Assembly: GCF_020709055.1 (NCBI RefSeq) | Contig: NZ_JAJFCK010000007.1 | Coordinates: 31,855 to 95,854 of the forward strand | Length of the DNA: 64,000 nt | Direction of reading: 5' to 3' | DNA from: Ruminococcus callidus | GTDB taxonomy: Bacteria; Bacillota; Clostridia; Oscillospirales; Ruminococcaceae | Shown: positions 25,319 through 33,800 of the stretch, piece after piece | How positions within the stretch are numbered: the stretch's first letter is position 1 | How the letters are laid out: the number at the start of each line of letters is the position of its first letter | Program-made: the position numbers and the translations under genes | Notes under the pieces: generated by a model | What the model saw: only the letters and a program-made list of their open reading frames with translations | What the model was told of the DNA's origin: nothing | The model's database searches: none

Positions 25319-25864
25319 CTATTCCGGGAAGTGCTGGTACTGCGGAAACGCCTGCGCATCCAGCGTGCTCTGGAAGATGGCGAGCATGTGATTCCATGTG
25401 GCTGGATTGACAACGCCGGTGACCGGAAGACCGGTGTGCTTCTGGAACGCCTGCACTGCCTGCTGTGTGGCGGTGTCATAGGTGCCGGAGCTGGTGAGAA
25501 CGGGCAGCGAGAAGAGGAATTGTTCCCGGATCGCCTGAAGCAGTCCCTGAATCAGATAGACACCGGAATTTCGGTCGCCCAGCGTGTAGGCGAAAATACC
25601 GTCGGGAAAGATGGAGAAGGATGCGGTGGGCGGTGCAGTGTCTGCGAGATACGCCTGCACAATGGCGTTCCATGTGGCGGTGTTGGTCACGCCGGTGGGA
25701 CGCAGACTGTTTTTCTGCTGAAATTCCCGGACGGCGCTGGCGGTGTTCTCTCCGTAAACGCCGTCCGGTGTTACTGCCGGAAGGTCGTAGAAGTGCGCCA
25801 GTCCGTGTAGATAAGTTTGCAGCTCAAAGATGTGTTCCTGATGCTGCTGTTCCGTGTATGCCAT
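25319..25864 (-). CDS. Peptidoglycan-binding protein (two PGB_1 domains)
   Basis: 181 aa from ATG 25864, chosen because AGGTG lies just upstream; a GTG at 25873 falls within that site. Two copies of the three-helix peptidoglycan-binding domain, each with the DGVYGENTASAVREFQQKNSL-type signature (DGVYGENTASAVREFQ; SGTYDTATQQAVQAFQKHTG) and ending TGVxNxATWN. No signal peptide is seen, as for its upstream neighbours; spore proteins made in the mother cell or forespore often lack one. It is the last gene of a three-gene unit. Confidence 0.85.
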   Translation of the reverse strand: MAYTEQQHQEHIFELQTYLHGLAHFYDLPAVTPDGVYGENTASAVREFQQKNSLRPTGVTNTATWNAIVQAYLADTAPPTASFSIFPDGIFAYTLGDRNSGVYLIQGLLQAIREQFLFSLPVLTSSGTYDTATQQAVQAFQKHTGLPVTGVVNPATWNHMLAIFQSTLDAQAFPQYQHFPE

Positions 25865-25880
25865 GGCGTGCACCTGCCTT

Positions 25881-27278
25881 TCAGGAGATAATATATCCGG
25901 GGGACTGATAGGGTCGTTTGTCGTAGCCGTATCTCAAATCGGAGTACAGCCCCGTGATGGCGTTCCAGACCACTGAGCCGACTGCGCTGTTTTCCGGCAG
26001 ACCGTACATCTTCTGAAAGGCGATGACGGACGCTTTGGTCATGGGACCGAAATAGCCGGTGGCATTGACAGCGCCGATTTCCGGGTAGGTCTGGTGGATG
26101 TAGGAGAGGTAGGTTTGCAGCAGCCGGACGTATTCGCTGTTCGTTCCCTCCCGCAGCACCACGCCGGGATAGAGCACCACATCGTTGACAGTGGTGTCCA
26201 GCGGTACGGATTCCACAATGCCGGCATAGGCATCGTACATGGCGTGCCATGTCTGTTCGTCAATGACGCCGGTTTGGGGCAGCCCGAACACCTTTTGTAG
26301 GGATTTCACCGAGGTTTCTGTCTGTGCGCCAAAGTAACCGGTGATCTCCACCGGCTGGATGGCAGCGTAGTATGCGCCGATGACGGCGAGGTAATACTGA
26401 GAGGTGCGGACGTTCTGCCCCTGCGCCCCGATGGCAAGCGAGCCGGTGAACTGCTTTTCCACATCGCTCTGCTGGACTCCCTCGGAGTTCAGCTCCGCCA
26501 GATGCTTGACGCTGACGAAAATATAGGCGATCTGATACCACGTTGCCTCGTTGACAATGCCCGTCGGCTCCAGCCCGAAAATTCGCTGGAACTCCATCAC
26601 CGCCTCCTCTGTGGGATAGTCGAAATCGCCGGTGACATCGCCGATTTTTGGAATGGCGGGGTAGTTGCGGGAGATGCGGTTCAGCTGCACCTGAATGGTG
26701 CGGACGGGGTCGCCGCTGTATCCCAGGGCGACATCAAAGCCGGGGTAGGACGGCGTGTAGGTGCGGACGGGGGCGTTGGAAACGATGTCGATGTTCTCCC
26801 CGTAGTAGTACGTCAGGATTTCGTAGGGGGTCATGCCCTGCTGTGCCAGCGACACTGTGCCCCACTGGGAGAGTCCGTCGCAGGTGACGGTGGTGCCGTT
26901 GCAAAAGGCGGAGAAAAGCGGTTCCACATTGCCCTGCCGCCGGATGTAGCTGTTGAACAGTTCATCCACCAGCTGTCCCACATTCTCAAAGACCTCACGG
27001 CCGTAGGTGTATTTTTGGTCGAACTGAGTGGAACTGGTGATGTCAAAGGGGTATCCTCTGGCACGGTACCACTCGGTGTAGATGCGGTTCAGGGCAAAGG
27101 TGGTAATGACGTAGATGTTGGCACGCAGGGAGTTCTCTGGCCATGTGGGGTAGATCTCACTGGAGGCAACGTTTTTGATGTAGTCCGGAAAGGGAACGGT
27201 GACATTGTACGCCGACTCCTCCGGTCTGCCCAGATGCACCGTAATGGTCTCCGGGATGTAGGGTTCGCCAACGGGCAT
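25881..27278 (-). CDS. SpoIID-like protein with repeated peptidoglycan-binding domains
   Basis: 465 aa from ATG 27278 (MPVGEPYIPETITVHLG), preceded by GGAGGTGCAG; GTG at 27287 lies within that site. Residues about 20-170 resemble the SpoIID/LytB domain (TWPENSLRANIYVITTFALNR; WGTVSLAQQGMTPYEILTYYYG). After about residue 185 come three peptidoglycan-binding domains with signatures such as TGDFDYPTEEAVMEFQRIFGL, TGYFGAQTETSVKSLQKVFGL and TGYFGPMTKASVIAFQKMYGL. SpoIID remodels septal peptidoglycan in sporulation, but this fusion type without a signal peptide is better viewed as a spore- or cortex-related protein of unproven role. It lies 12 nt after the 27291-27995 gene. Confidence 0.75.
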   Translation of the reverse strand: MPVGEPYIPETITVHLGRPEESAYNVTVPFPDYIKNVASSEIYPTWPENSLRANIYVITTFALNRIYTEWYRARGYPFDITSSTQFDQKYTYGREVFENVGQLVDELFNSYIRRQGNVEPLFSAFCNGTTVTCDGLSQWGTVSLAQQGMTPYEILTYYYGENIDIVSNAPVRTYTPSYPGFDVALGYSGDPVRTIQVQLNRISRNYPAIPKIGDVTGDFDYPTEEAVMEFQRIFGLEPTGIVNEATWYQIAYIFVSVKHLAELNSEGVQQSDVEKQFTGSLAIGAQGQNVRTSQYYLAVIGAYYAAIQPVEITGYFGAQTETSVKSLQKVFGLPQTGVIDEQTWHAMYDAYAGIVESVPLDTTVNDVVLYPGVVLREGTNSEYVRLLQTYLSYIHQTYPEIGAVNATGYFGPMTKASVIAFQKMYGLPENSAVGSVVWNAITGLYSDLRYGYDKRPYQSPGYIIS

Positions 27279-27290
27279 AGACTGCACCTC

Positions 27291-27995
27291 CTAGAATCGT
27301 GGTTCGTTGTTCTGAAAGACGGTTGGCTCCGGCGGATTGTCCGGATAGGCGGGGAGGGGGGTCATGGAGAAGATCTGCCTTGAGGTGATGCCGGCAAAGA
27401 CCGGCACATCCTTGCTGACCTGGGGATAATAGCCGGAGAGATAGACGCTGACATCATAGGTGCTGTACGCCTGCTGGGTTTCGTCTTTGTTTAGGGAGAT
27501 GCTCGCCGGCGGGGCAGGCAGGGGAACCTTTCCGGTTTCGCCCCGGCTGTTGGTGACGGAGACGTACTTGACTTGAAGATCTGCCCCCGTGCCGGTGGAA
27601 ACCAGAACGGAAACACCGGGCAGGGACATGGCGTTGCCTGCGCCGCGGGTGATCACCTGAAGCCAGCCGATGTCCTCTGGTGTGCTGTCCGGGGCAGGCG
27701 GTTCCGGAACCAGCTCCGGTTTAGGCGGAGGCGCATCCAGTTCCGGCGGCGGGGCTGCCGGCGGAAGCTGGAACTCCACGACCGGTTCTTCCGGCGCTGC
27801 CGGCTCCGGTGCGGGGGGCGGCTCTGGACTGGGAGCCAATACGGGTTCAGGTTCCGGGGCTGGACTGGGCTCCGGAACTTCCTCTGGCGGTTCCAGGGCG
27901 GGGACGGGCGGCGGTGCAGATGCCTGTGCCGCACGATAGAGGCGCATCATCTCCTCCTGATATTCCTTTGGGGTGCGTGGCGGATGGTTTGGCAT
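27291..27995 (-). CDS. Proline-rich protein with a C-terminal beta-sandwich-like domain
   Basis: 234 aa. Residues about 25-120 are almost entirely Pro, Glu and Ala (PEP-rich repeats such as PEPSPAPEPEPVLAPSPEP). Residues about 125-225 look like a carboxypeptidase-regulatory-like beta domain (GWLQVITRGAG, LPGVSVLVSTGTG, YDVSVYLSGYYPQ). No signal peptide. It is first in a unit with two peptidoglycan-binding proteins and follows a possible sporulation-type promoter. A structural or adaptor role in the spore envelope is an inference. The ribosome binding site is AAGGAGG. Confidence 0.65.
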   Translation of the reverse strand: MPNHPPRTPKEYQEEMMRLYRAAQASAPPPVPALEPPEEVPEPSPAPEPEPVLAPSPEPPPAPEPAAPEEPVVEFQLPPAAPPPELDAPPPKPELVPEPPAPDSTPEDIGWLQVITRGAGNAMSLPGVSVLVSTGTGADLQVKYVSVTNSRGETGKVPLPAPPASISLNKDETQQAYSTYDVSVYLSGYYPQVSKDVPVFAGITSRQIFSMTPLPAYPDNPPEPTVFQNNEPRF

Positions 27996-28028
27996 AACAA
28001 GACCTCCTTGTGGAATTTGGCGTTGTTT

Positions 28029-28058
28029 TATTCTATGCGCCGGAATGGGGGCGTATGC
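28029..28058 (-). promoter_or_regulatory. Possible late-sporulation sigma promoter
   Basis: On the minus strand, GCATAC (28058-28053) and CATAGAATA (28037-28029) about 15 nt apart resemble sigma-E/K type elements (CATAnnnTA for the -10). No sigma-A pair is visible here. It lies 34 nt upstream of the proline-rich gene. Confidence 0.35.
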
Positions 28059-28059
28059 A

Positions 28060-28083
28060 AAAAGGAGCCAAACGGCTCCTTTT
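28060..28083 (-). terminator. Terminator after the DUF378 gene
   Basis: AAAAGGAGCC and GGCTCCTTTT pair exactly around AAAC; five T residues follow on the minus strand. Confidence 0.82.
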
Positions 28084-28087
28084 CAAG

Positions 28088-28306
28088 CTATCGGCGCTGT
28101 GTGGCCGGTTCTGTGAGCGCCTCTCTGCGGAACAGGAAGGTCATGCACCAGACGGCGGAAATGGCAACCAGAATATAGATGGCACGGCTGATGAAAGATG
28201 CAGCGCCGCCAAACAACCATGCAACGAGGTCGAATTCAAAGATGCCGACCAGTCCCCAGTTGACACCGCCGATAATCAAAAGGATCAGTGCGATTTTATC
28301 CCACAT
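28088..28306 (-). CDS. DUF378 small membrane protein
   Basis: 72 aa from ATG 28306, spaced well after GAGGTGG; GTG at 28315 is part of that site. Two membrane segments: IALILLIIGGVNWGLVGIF and a second at about 38-58. GGVNWGLVGIFEFDLVAWLFG is the hallmark of DUF378 proteins (quoted as GGVNWGLVGIF plus FDLVAWLFG). Function unknown. It is a single-gene unit ending in a strong terminator. Confidence 0.85.
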   Translation of the reverse strand: MWDKIALILLIIGGVNWGLVGIFEFDLVAWLFGGAASFISRAIYILVAISAVWCMTFLFRREALTEPATQRR

Positions 28307-28650
28307 AGGTTCCACCTCTTTTCCGTACTGCGCTGCTCGTGCTGTCCGCCGTTTGCAGCGGTACAGAGGTAGTATGCCGCAGCGGGCGCAAAATATGCGC
28401 TTTCAAAAACAACAGCACCCTCCGTCTGCGTCCAGACAAAGGGTGCTGTTTTTCTATACCAGTATTCGGGTTCCGGTATTTGGAATTGAAAAAGGGGTTG
28501 CTGCCGGATGCAGCCGACACTTGTCCGTGCCGTGCGCCTCCGGGGTCGTCATGTCTCAAAAAAGGCGGGCTTTTGAGACGGGGCGGATGGTCGGATGATA
28601 TATTTCATCAGCAGCCAGCTGCTGAGAAAAAGGATTCGGAAAGAATCGGA
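28307..28650. other. Intergenic region between DUF378 and ppdK
   Basis: No gene seen. It holds the ppdK terminator at 28411-28450, a short palindrome GCGCA-AAATA-TGCGC (28386-28400), and a perfect stem GTCTCAAAA/TTTTGAGAC (28553-28579) without a T run, about 70 nt after the ppdK stop. No clear sigma-A promoter for the DUF378 gene was found. Confidence 0.5.
28411..28450 (-). terminator. Terminator of ppdK
   Basis: AACAGCACCCT (28411-28421) pairs with AGGGTGCTGTT (28440-28450), with T-rich sequence after the minus-strand arm. Confidence 0.75.
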
Positions 28651-31287
28651 TTACTTGTTCTTGATTGCAGCCTGTGCAGCAGCCAGTCTTGCGATCGGCA
28701 CACGGAACGGCGAGCAGGAAACATAGTCCAGACCGATTTCGTGGCAGAACTCAACAGATGTCGGGTCACCGCCGTGCTCACCGCAGATACCGCAGTGCAG
28801 CTTGTCGTTCACCGGCTTGCCCAGTTCGATTGCCATCTTCATCAGCTTGCCAACGCCAGTCTGATCCAGCTTAGCGAACGGATCGCTCTCGAAGATCTTA
28901 GCGTCGTAGTATGCGCCCAGGAACTTGCCTGCGTCGTCACGGGAGAAGCCGTAAGTCATCTGAGTCAGGTCGTTTGTACCGAAGCAGAAGAAGTCAGCTT
29001 CCTTTGCAATTTCGTCAGCAGTCAGAGCAGCTCTCGGGATCTCGATCATGGTACCTACTTCGTAGGTCAGGTCAGAACCAGCAGCAGCGATCTCAGCGTC
29101 AGCGGTTTCTACAACGACCTTCTTTACGAACTTCAGTTCCTTCACGTCGCCAACCAGCGGGATCATGATCTCCGGCTTAACGTTCCAATCCGGGTGATTC
29201 TTCTTTACGTTGATAGCAGCCTTGATGATTGCCTTGGTCTGCATCTCAGCGATTTCCGGATAAGTAACAGCCAGACGGCAGCCACGGTGACCCATCATCG
29301 GGTTGAACTCGTGCAGAGAAGCGATGATTGCCTTGATCTGCTCAACGGTCTTGCCCTGAGCGTCAGCCAGCTTCTTGATGTCCTCTTCTTCAGTCGGAAC
29401 GAATTCGTGGAGCGGCGGATCCAGGAAACGGATGGTAACCGGGCAGCCTTCCAGTGCTTCGTACAGAGCTTCAAAGTCGCCCTGCTGCATCGGTTCGATC
29501 TTTGCCAGAGCAGCCTTTCTCTCTTCTACGGTGTCAGAGCAGATCATTTCACGGAATGCTGCGATTCTGTCAGCCTCGAAGAACATGTGCTCGGTACGGC
29601 ACAGACCGATACCTTCTGCACCCAGCTCACGAGCCTTCTTTGCGTCAGCCGGAGTATCAGCGTTGGTACGAACCTTCAGGGTTCTGTACTTGTCTGCCCA
29701 GCCCATAACACGGCCGAAGGTGCCGGCGATGGAAGCGTCTACAGTCGGGATGACGCCGTCGTAGATGTTACCGGTAGAACCGTCGATGGAGATGTAGTCG
29801 CCTTCGTGGAAGGTCTTGCCAGCCAGCTCGAACTTCTTGTTCTCTTCGTCCATCTTGATGTCGCCGCAGCCGGATACACAGCAGGTACCCATACCACGAG
29901 CAACAACGGCAGCGTGAGAAGTCATACCGCCACGAACCGTCAGGATACCCTGAGATGCCTTCATGCCGGTGATGTCTTCCGGAGAGGTTTCCAGACGAAC
30001 CAGGATTACCTTTTCGCCCTTTGCGTTCCAAGCCTCAGCGTCGTCAGCAGTGAAGACGATCTTACCGCAGGCAGCACCCGGGGAAGCGCCCAGGCCCTTG
30101 CCCATCGGAGTAGCGGCCTTCAGAGCCTTGGCATCGAACTGCGGGTGCAGCAGGGTGTCCAGGTTTCTCGGGTCAATCATCAGAACTGCTTCTTCTTCGG
30201 TCTTGTGGCCTTCGTCTACCAGGTCGCAAGCGATCTGCAGTGCAGCCTGAGCGGTTCTCTTACCGTTACGGCACTGCAGCATGTACAGCTTCTTGTTTTC
30301 AACAGTGAATTCCATATCCTGCATGTCGTGATAGTGGTTCTCCAGAGTATCACAAACCTTGATGAATTCATCGTAAGCTTCCGGGAATTCCTGTGCCATC
30401 TGAGCGATCGGCATCGGAGTACGAACGCCGGCAACAACGTCTTCGCCCTGTGCGTTGATCAGGAACTCGCCCATCAGCTTCTTTTCACCGGTAGCCGGGT
30501 CACGGGTAAATGCAACACCGGTACCAGACTCGTTGTTCAGGTTACCGAATACCATCGGCATTACGTTAACTGCGGTACCCCAGCTGTACGGGATATCGTT
30601 GTCACGGCGATATACGTTTGCACGGGGGTTGTCCCAGCTGCGGAATACGGCTTCGATCGCCAGCTTCAGCTGCTCTACCGGGTCAGACGGGAAGTCTGTG
30701 CCCAGCTGGTTCTTGTACTCAGCCTTGAACTGCTCAGCCAGAGTCTTCAGATCAGCAGCGGTCAGGTCTACGTCGAACTTCACGCCCTTTTCTTCCTTCA
30801 TCTTGTCGATGAGCTGCTCGAAGTACTTCTTGCCGACTTCCATAACAACGTCAGAGAACATCTGGATGAAACGTCTGTAGGAGTCGTATACAAAACGCTC
30901 GAAAGCCGGATCCGGATTGCCCTTGATCATTGCAGCAACAACATCGTCGTTCAGACCGAGGTTCAGGATGGTGTCCATCATACCCGGCATAGAAGCACGT
31001 GCGCCGGAACGAACGGAAACCAGCAGCGGATTGTTCAGATCGCCGAACTTCTTGCCGTTGATCTCTTCCATCTTCTTAACGCCTTCCATGACCTGAGCCA
31101 TGATTTCGTCGTTGATCTTGCGGCCATCCTCATAGTACTGTGTGCAAGCCTCAGTGGTGATGGTGAAGCCCTGCGGTACCGGAAGACCGATGCTGGTCAT
31201 CTCAGCCAGGTTTGCGCCCTTGCCTCCGAGAAGGTTGCGCATGGTCATGTCGCCTTCGCTGAACATATAAACCCATTTGTTTGCCAT
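28651..31287 (-). CDS. ppdK: Pyruvate, phosphate dikinase
   Basis: 878 aa, full length. The enzyme interconverts pyruvate + ATP + Pi with PEP + AMP + PPi, a key step of PEP/pyruvate exchange in anaerobes using PPi. Domains: N-terminal ATP-grasp (about 1-340, LLGGKGANLAEM at the start), phospho-His swivelling domain with the catalytic His in GGMTSHAAVVARGMG (about residue 455), and C-terminal PEP-binding barrel (about 520-875) with GLCRTEHMFF and CGEHGGDP. The Cys in GICGEHGG is the active-site acid. The ribosome binding site is GGAGG. It forms its own transcript. Confidence 0.97.
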   Translation of the reverse strand: MANKWVYMFSEGDMTMRNLLGGKGANLAEMTSIGLPVPQGFTITTEACTQYYEDGRKINDEIMAQVMEGVKKMEEINGKKFGDLNNPLLVSVRSGARASMPGMMDTILNLGLNDDVVAAMIKGNPDPAFERFVYDSYRRFIQMFSDVVMEVGKKYFEQLIDKMKEEKGVKFDVDLTAADLKTLAEQFKAEYKNQLGTDFPSDPVEQLKLAIEAVFRSWDNPRANVYRRDNDIPYSWGTAVNVMPMVFGNLNNESGTGVAFTRDPATGEKKLMGEFLINAQGEDVVAGVRTPMPIAQMAQEFPEAYDEFIKVCDTLENHYHDMQDMEFTVENKKLYMLQCRNGKRTAQAALQIACDLVDEGHKTEEEAVLMIDPRNLDTLLHPQFDAKALKAATPMGKGLGASPGAACGKIVFTADDAEAWNAKGEKVILVRLETSPEDITGMKASQGILTVRGGMTSHAAVVARGMGTCCVSGCGDIKMDEENKKFELAGKTFHEGDYISIDGSTGNIYDGVIPTVDASIAGTFGRVMGWADKYRTLKVRTNADTPADAKKARELGAEGIGLCRTEHMFFEADRIAAFREMICSDTVEERKAALAKIEPMQQGDFEALYEALEGCPVTIRFLDPPLHEFVPTEEEDIKKLADAQGKTVEQIKAIIASLHEFNPMMGHRGCRLAVTYPEIAEMQTKAIIKAAINVKKNHPDWNVKPEIMIPLVGDVKELKFVKKVVVETADAEIAAAGSDLTYEVGTMIEIPRAALTADEIAKEADFFCFGTNDLTQMTYGFSRDDAGKFLGAYYDAKIFESDPFAKLDQTGVGKLMKMAIELGKPVNDKLHCGICGEHGGDPTSVEFCHEIGLDYVSCSPFRVPIARLAAAQAAIKNK

Positions 31288-31395
31288 TGGTAACTACCTC
31301 CAATATAAAATTCGATTGTATGCCCCGGCTGCTTTTCTGTCCCGTAGAAAAAGGGCGAATCTGGCAAATTCACCGCTGACAACCGGCGTACTTTT

Positions 31396-31424
31396 ATTAT
31401 AACATACTTTTCCGGAAAATACTA
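31396..31424 (-). promoter_or_regulatory. ppdK promoter with internal palindrome
   Basis: TATAAT on the minus strand at 31401-31396; the -35 region (31424-31419) is poor. The palindrome TTTTCCGGAAAA (31408-31419) fills the spacer and touches the -35 region, so a regulator may act here. Confidence 0.5.
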
Positions 31425-31508
31425 TACATTTTTTAAAAAAATTATCCCACGGTTTTTTTGGCAAGTTATACAAAAATCACAATGCCAGAAAAAAATTTGC
31501 GAAAACAC

Positions 31509-31537
31509 TTGCAAAAGCGTTAAGATTTTGTCATAAT
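31509..31537 (+). promoter_or_regulatory. Promoter of glmU-pth-mfd
   Basis: TTGCAA (31509-31514), 17-nt spacer, CATAAT (31532-31537). A short stem (GCGCCG/CGGCGC) lies in the leader at about 31555-31574. Confidence 0.65.
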
Positions 31538-31628
31538 ATAAAAAGGGATACCCGCGCCGATCACCTGCGGCGCAAAAATCAAGCATTCTGTCGATTCGAG
31601 AGGATCTGCTAATAGGAGGACAAGTATC

Positions 31629-33026
31629 ATGAATCAAGTGGTTATTCTTGCCGGCGGACACGGCAAGCGCATGAAGGCTTCCCTGCCGAAGCCGATGCTG
31701 GAAGTGCTGGACACCCCGATGCTGGGCTGGGTCATCCGTGCCTGTGAAAAGGCCGGACTGAGCCGCATCTGTGTGGTCACGGGCTATAAGGCGCAGTATG
31801 TAGAGCTGTATCTGAACAACCGGTACCGCACAGCGCTCCAGCCGGAGCAGCTGGGAACCGGTCACGCTGTGATGCAGGCGGAGAAGTTTATGCAGGAGTT
31901 CACAGACGGCAATACGCTGGTGCTCTGCGGCGATGCGCCGTTTATGGACAGCGACACCATCTCCGGTGCGCTGCGTCTGCATGAGGAGCAGGAGAACGCC
32001 GTTACCGTCATCACCGCAGAACTGGATCAGCCCAGGGGCTACGGCAGAATTCTGCGTGGCGAAAACGGCATTGCCGCCATCGTTGAGGAAAAGGACGCCA
32101 CCGAGGCACAGCGTCAGGTGCGTGAGGTCAATTCCGGCGCATACTGGTTCCGCACCAAGGCGCTGCTGGAACTGCTGGGCGGACTGTCTCAGTCCAACGC
32201 ACAGGGCGAGTACTATCTGACTGATACCATTGGTCTGGCACTGGAGCGCGGCATGAAGGCAAGCGCATACCGGACGGAGAATCCGGATGTGGTGCTGGGT
32301 GCGAATACCCGCCGTGACCTGCTGCATCTGAACGAGGTGGCACGCCAGCGGATTCTAGACCGGCACATGGACAACGGTGTCAACTTCGTCTGCACGGACG
32401 GCATCATCATCGGCAACGATGTGGAGATCGGCGCAGATACCACCATCCTGCCGGGCACGATTCTGAAGGGCAAGACTAAGATCGGCGCAAAGTGCACCAT
32501 CGGACCCAACTGCCTCATCGAGAACTGCACCATCGGCGAGCGTGTGACCCTGAACTATGTGCAGGCGTATGAGTCGGAGATCGAGGACGCTGTCAAGGCT
32601 GGCCCGTTCGTTCACATCCGCCCCAACACACACCTGAAAAACGGCGTGAAGATCGGCGACTTCGTTGAGGTCAAGAACTCCACCGTGGGCGAACAGACCG
32701 CCATTGCGCATCTCACCTACGTGGGCGACAGCGATGTGGGCAAGAAGGTCAACTTCGGCTGCGGTACAGTCACCGTCAACTACGACGGCATGAAGAAGCA
32801 GCGCTGCGTCATCGGCGACAACTGCTTCATCGGCTGCAACACCAATCTGGTGGCACCGGTCAAGCTGGGCAAGGGCGCTTACACCGCTGCGGGTACGACC
32901 GTTACCAAGGATGTGCCGGATTATGCACTGGCAGTAGAACGTGCCGATCTGAAGGTAAAGGAGGGCTACAGCCTCCGGAAACTGCGGGATAAGCTGTTCC
33001 CGCCGGAGGACGGCGGAAAGCGGTAA
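31629..33026 (+). CDS. glmU: Bifunctional GlmU: GlcN-1-P acetyltransferase / GlcNAc-1-P uridyltransferase
   Basis: 465 aa. N-terminal uridyltransferase domain (about 1-230): LAGGHGKRMKASLPKPMLEV is the nucleotide-binding loop, followed by QLGTGHAV and LCGDAPFM. C-terminal left-handed beta-helix (about 255-450) with hexapeptide repeats and HIRPNTHLKNGVKIGDFVEVKNS, which carries acetyltransferase residues, plus NYDG near residue 385. It makes UDP-GlcNAc from GlcN-1-P for wall synthesis, the substrate MurA uses. The ribosome binding site is TAGGAGG. First gene before pth and mfd, a conserved Firmicutes order. Confidence 0.96.
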   Translation: MNQVVILAGGHGKRMKASLPKPMLEVLDTPMLGWVIRACEKAGLSRICVVTGYKAQYVELYLNNRYRTALQPEQLGTGHAVMQAEKFMQEFTDGNTLVLCGDAPFMDSDTISGALRLHEEQENAVTVITAELDQPRGYGRILRGENGIAAIVEEKDATEAQRQVREVNSGAYWFRTKALLELLGGLSQSNAQGEYYLTDTIGLALERGMKASAYRTENPDVVLGANTRRDLLHLNEVARQRILDRHMDNGVNFVCTDGIIIGNDVEIGADTTILPGTILKGKTKIGAKCTIGPNCLIENCTIGERVTLNYVQAYESEIEDAVKAGPFVHIRPNTHLKNGVKIGDFVEVKNSTVGEQTAIAHLTYVGDSDVGKKVNFGCGTVTVNYDGMKKQRCVIGDNCFIGCNTNLVAPVKLGKGAYTAAGTTVTKDVPDYALAVERADLKVKEGYSLRKLRDKLFPPEDGGKR

Positions 33027-33120
33027 GCGTCGCTTACATGCAGGAAACAACGGAACAGAATAGAAAGGATTCATGCGGCATCGGCTTGTTCTGGTGCCGC
33101 ATGAAGCAGGTTATGGAAAT

Positions 33121-33750
33121 ATGGGAATTTTTGATTTATTTCGGCAGATCGAGTCGGGCTCCGGCAGCGGCTTGCAGGGCAAGCTCACATGGCTGGTGGT
33201 CGGGCTGGGCAACATTGGTCTGGAGTACGAGAACACACGGCATAACGCCGGTTTTATGGCAGTGGAACAGCTGGCGCAGACGTGCGGCGGCGACTTCCGG
33301 CAGATGAAGTTCCGCTCGGACTGCGGCGAGGCAATGGTGGGCGGCGTGCGCTGCCTGCTGATGAAGCCCACCACCTACATGAACAACAGCGGCGAGGCAG
33401 TGGCAGCGGCGGCGAATTTCTATAAGATTCCGCCGGAGCACGTGCTGGTGATGTACGATGACATCTCTCTGGCACCGGGAAAGCTGCGCATTCGCCGCAA
33501 GGGCAGCGCCGGCGGACACAACGGTATCAAGAGCATCATCGCACTTCTGGGAACGGAGGAATTCCCCCGCATTCGTGTGGGCGTCGGGGCAAAGCCCACG
33601 CCCCAGTACGATCTGGCGGACTGGGTGCTCTCCAAATTCACCCCGGAGGAACAGACCGCTCTCCAGCCGGCACTGGAACAGGCGGCAGAGGCAGCATCGC
33701 TGATCGTACAGGATAAGATGGATCAGGCGATGAACCGCTTTAGCCACTGA
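33121..33750 (+). CDS. pth: Peptidyl-tRNA hydrolase
   Basis: 209 aa from ATG 33121 (MGIFDLFRQIESG); ATG 33073 is possible but lacks a good site. Compared with typical Pth there are about 20 extra N-terminal residues before LVVGLGNIGLEYENTRHNAGF, which holds the catalytic His. KPTTYMNNSGEAV, VMYDDISLAPGKLRIRRKGSAGGHNGIKS and the Gly-rich loop are all present. It releases stalled peptides from tRNA in the cytoplasm. Confidence 0.94.
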   Translation: MGIFDLFRQIESGSGSGLQGKLTWLVVGLGNIGLEYENTRHNAGFMAVEQLAQTCGGDFRQMKFRSDCGEAMVGGVRCLLMKPTTYMNNSGEAVAAAANFYKIPPEHVLVMYDDISLAPGKLRIRRKGSAGGHNGIKSIIALLGTEEFPRIRVGVGAKPTPQYDLADWVLSKFTPEEQTALQPALEQAAEAASLIVQDKMDQAMNRFSH

Positions 33751-33800
33751 GCCGGCAGAGATTGCAACACCCCATACCCAAAGGAAAAGGAGGAGCCATC

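Noticed and set aside
28339..31293. Open frame of nearly 1000 codons on the plus strand opposite ppdK
   Set aside because: It mirrors a clear ppdK gene and yields Cys/His/Leu-rich sequence without any family motif; a by-product of codon-position GC bias.
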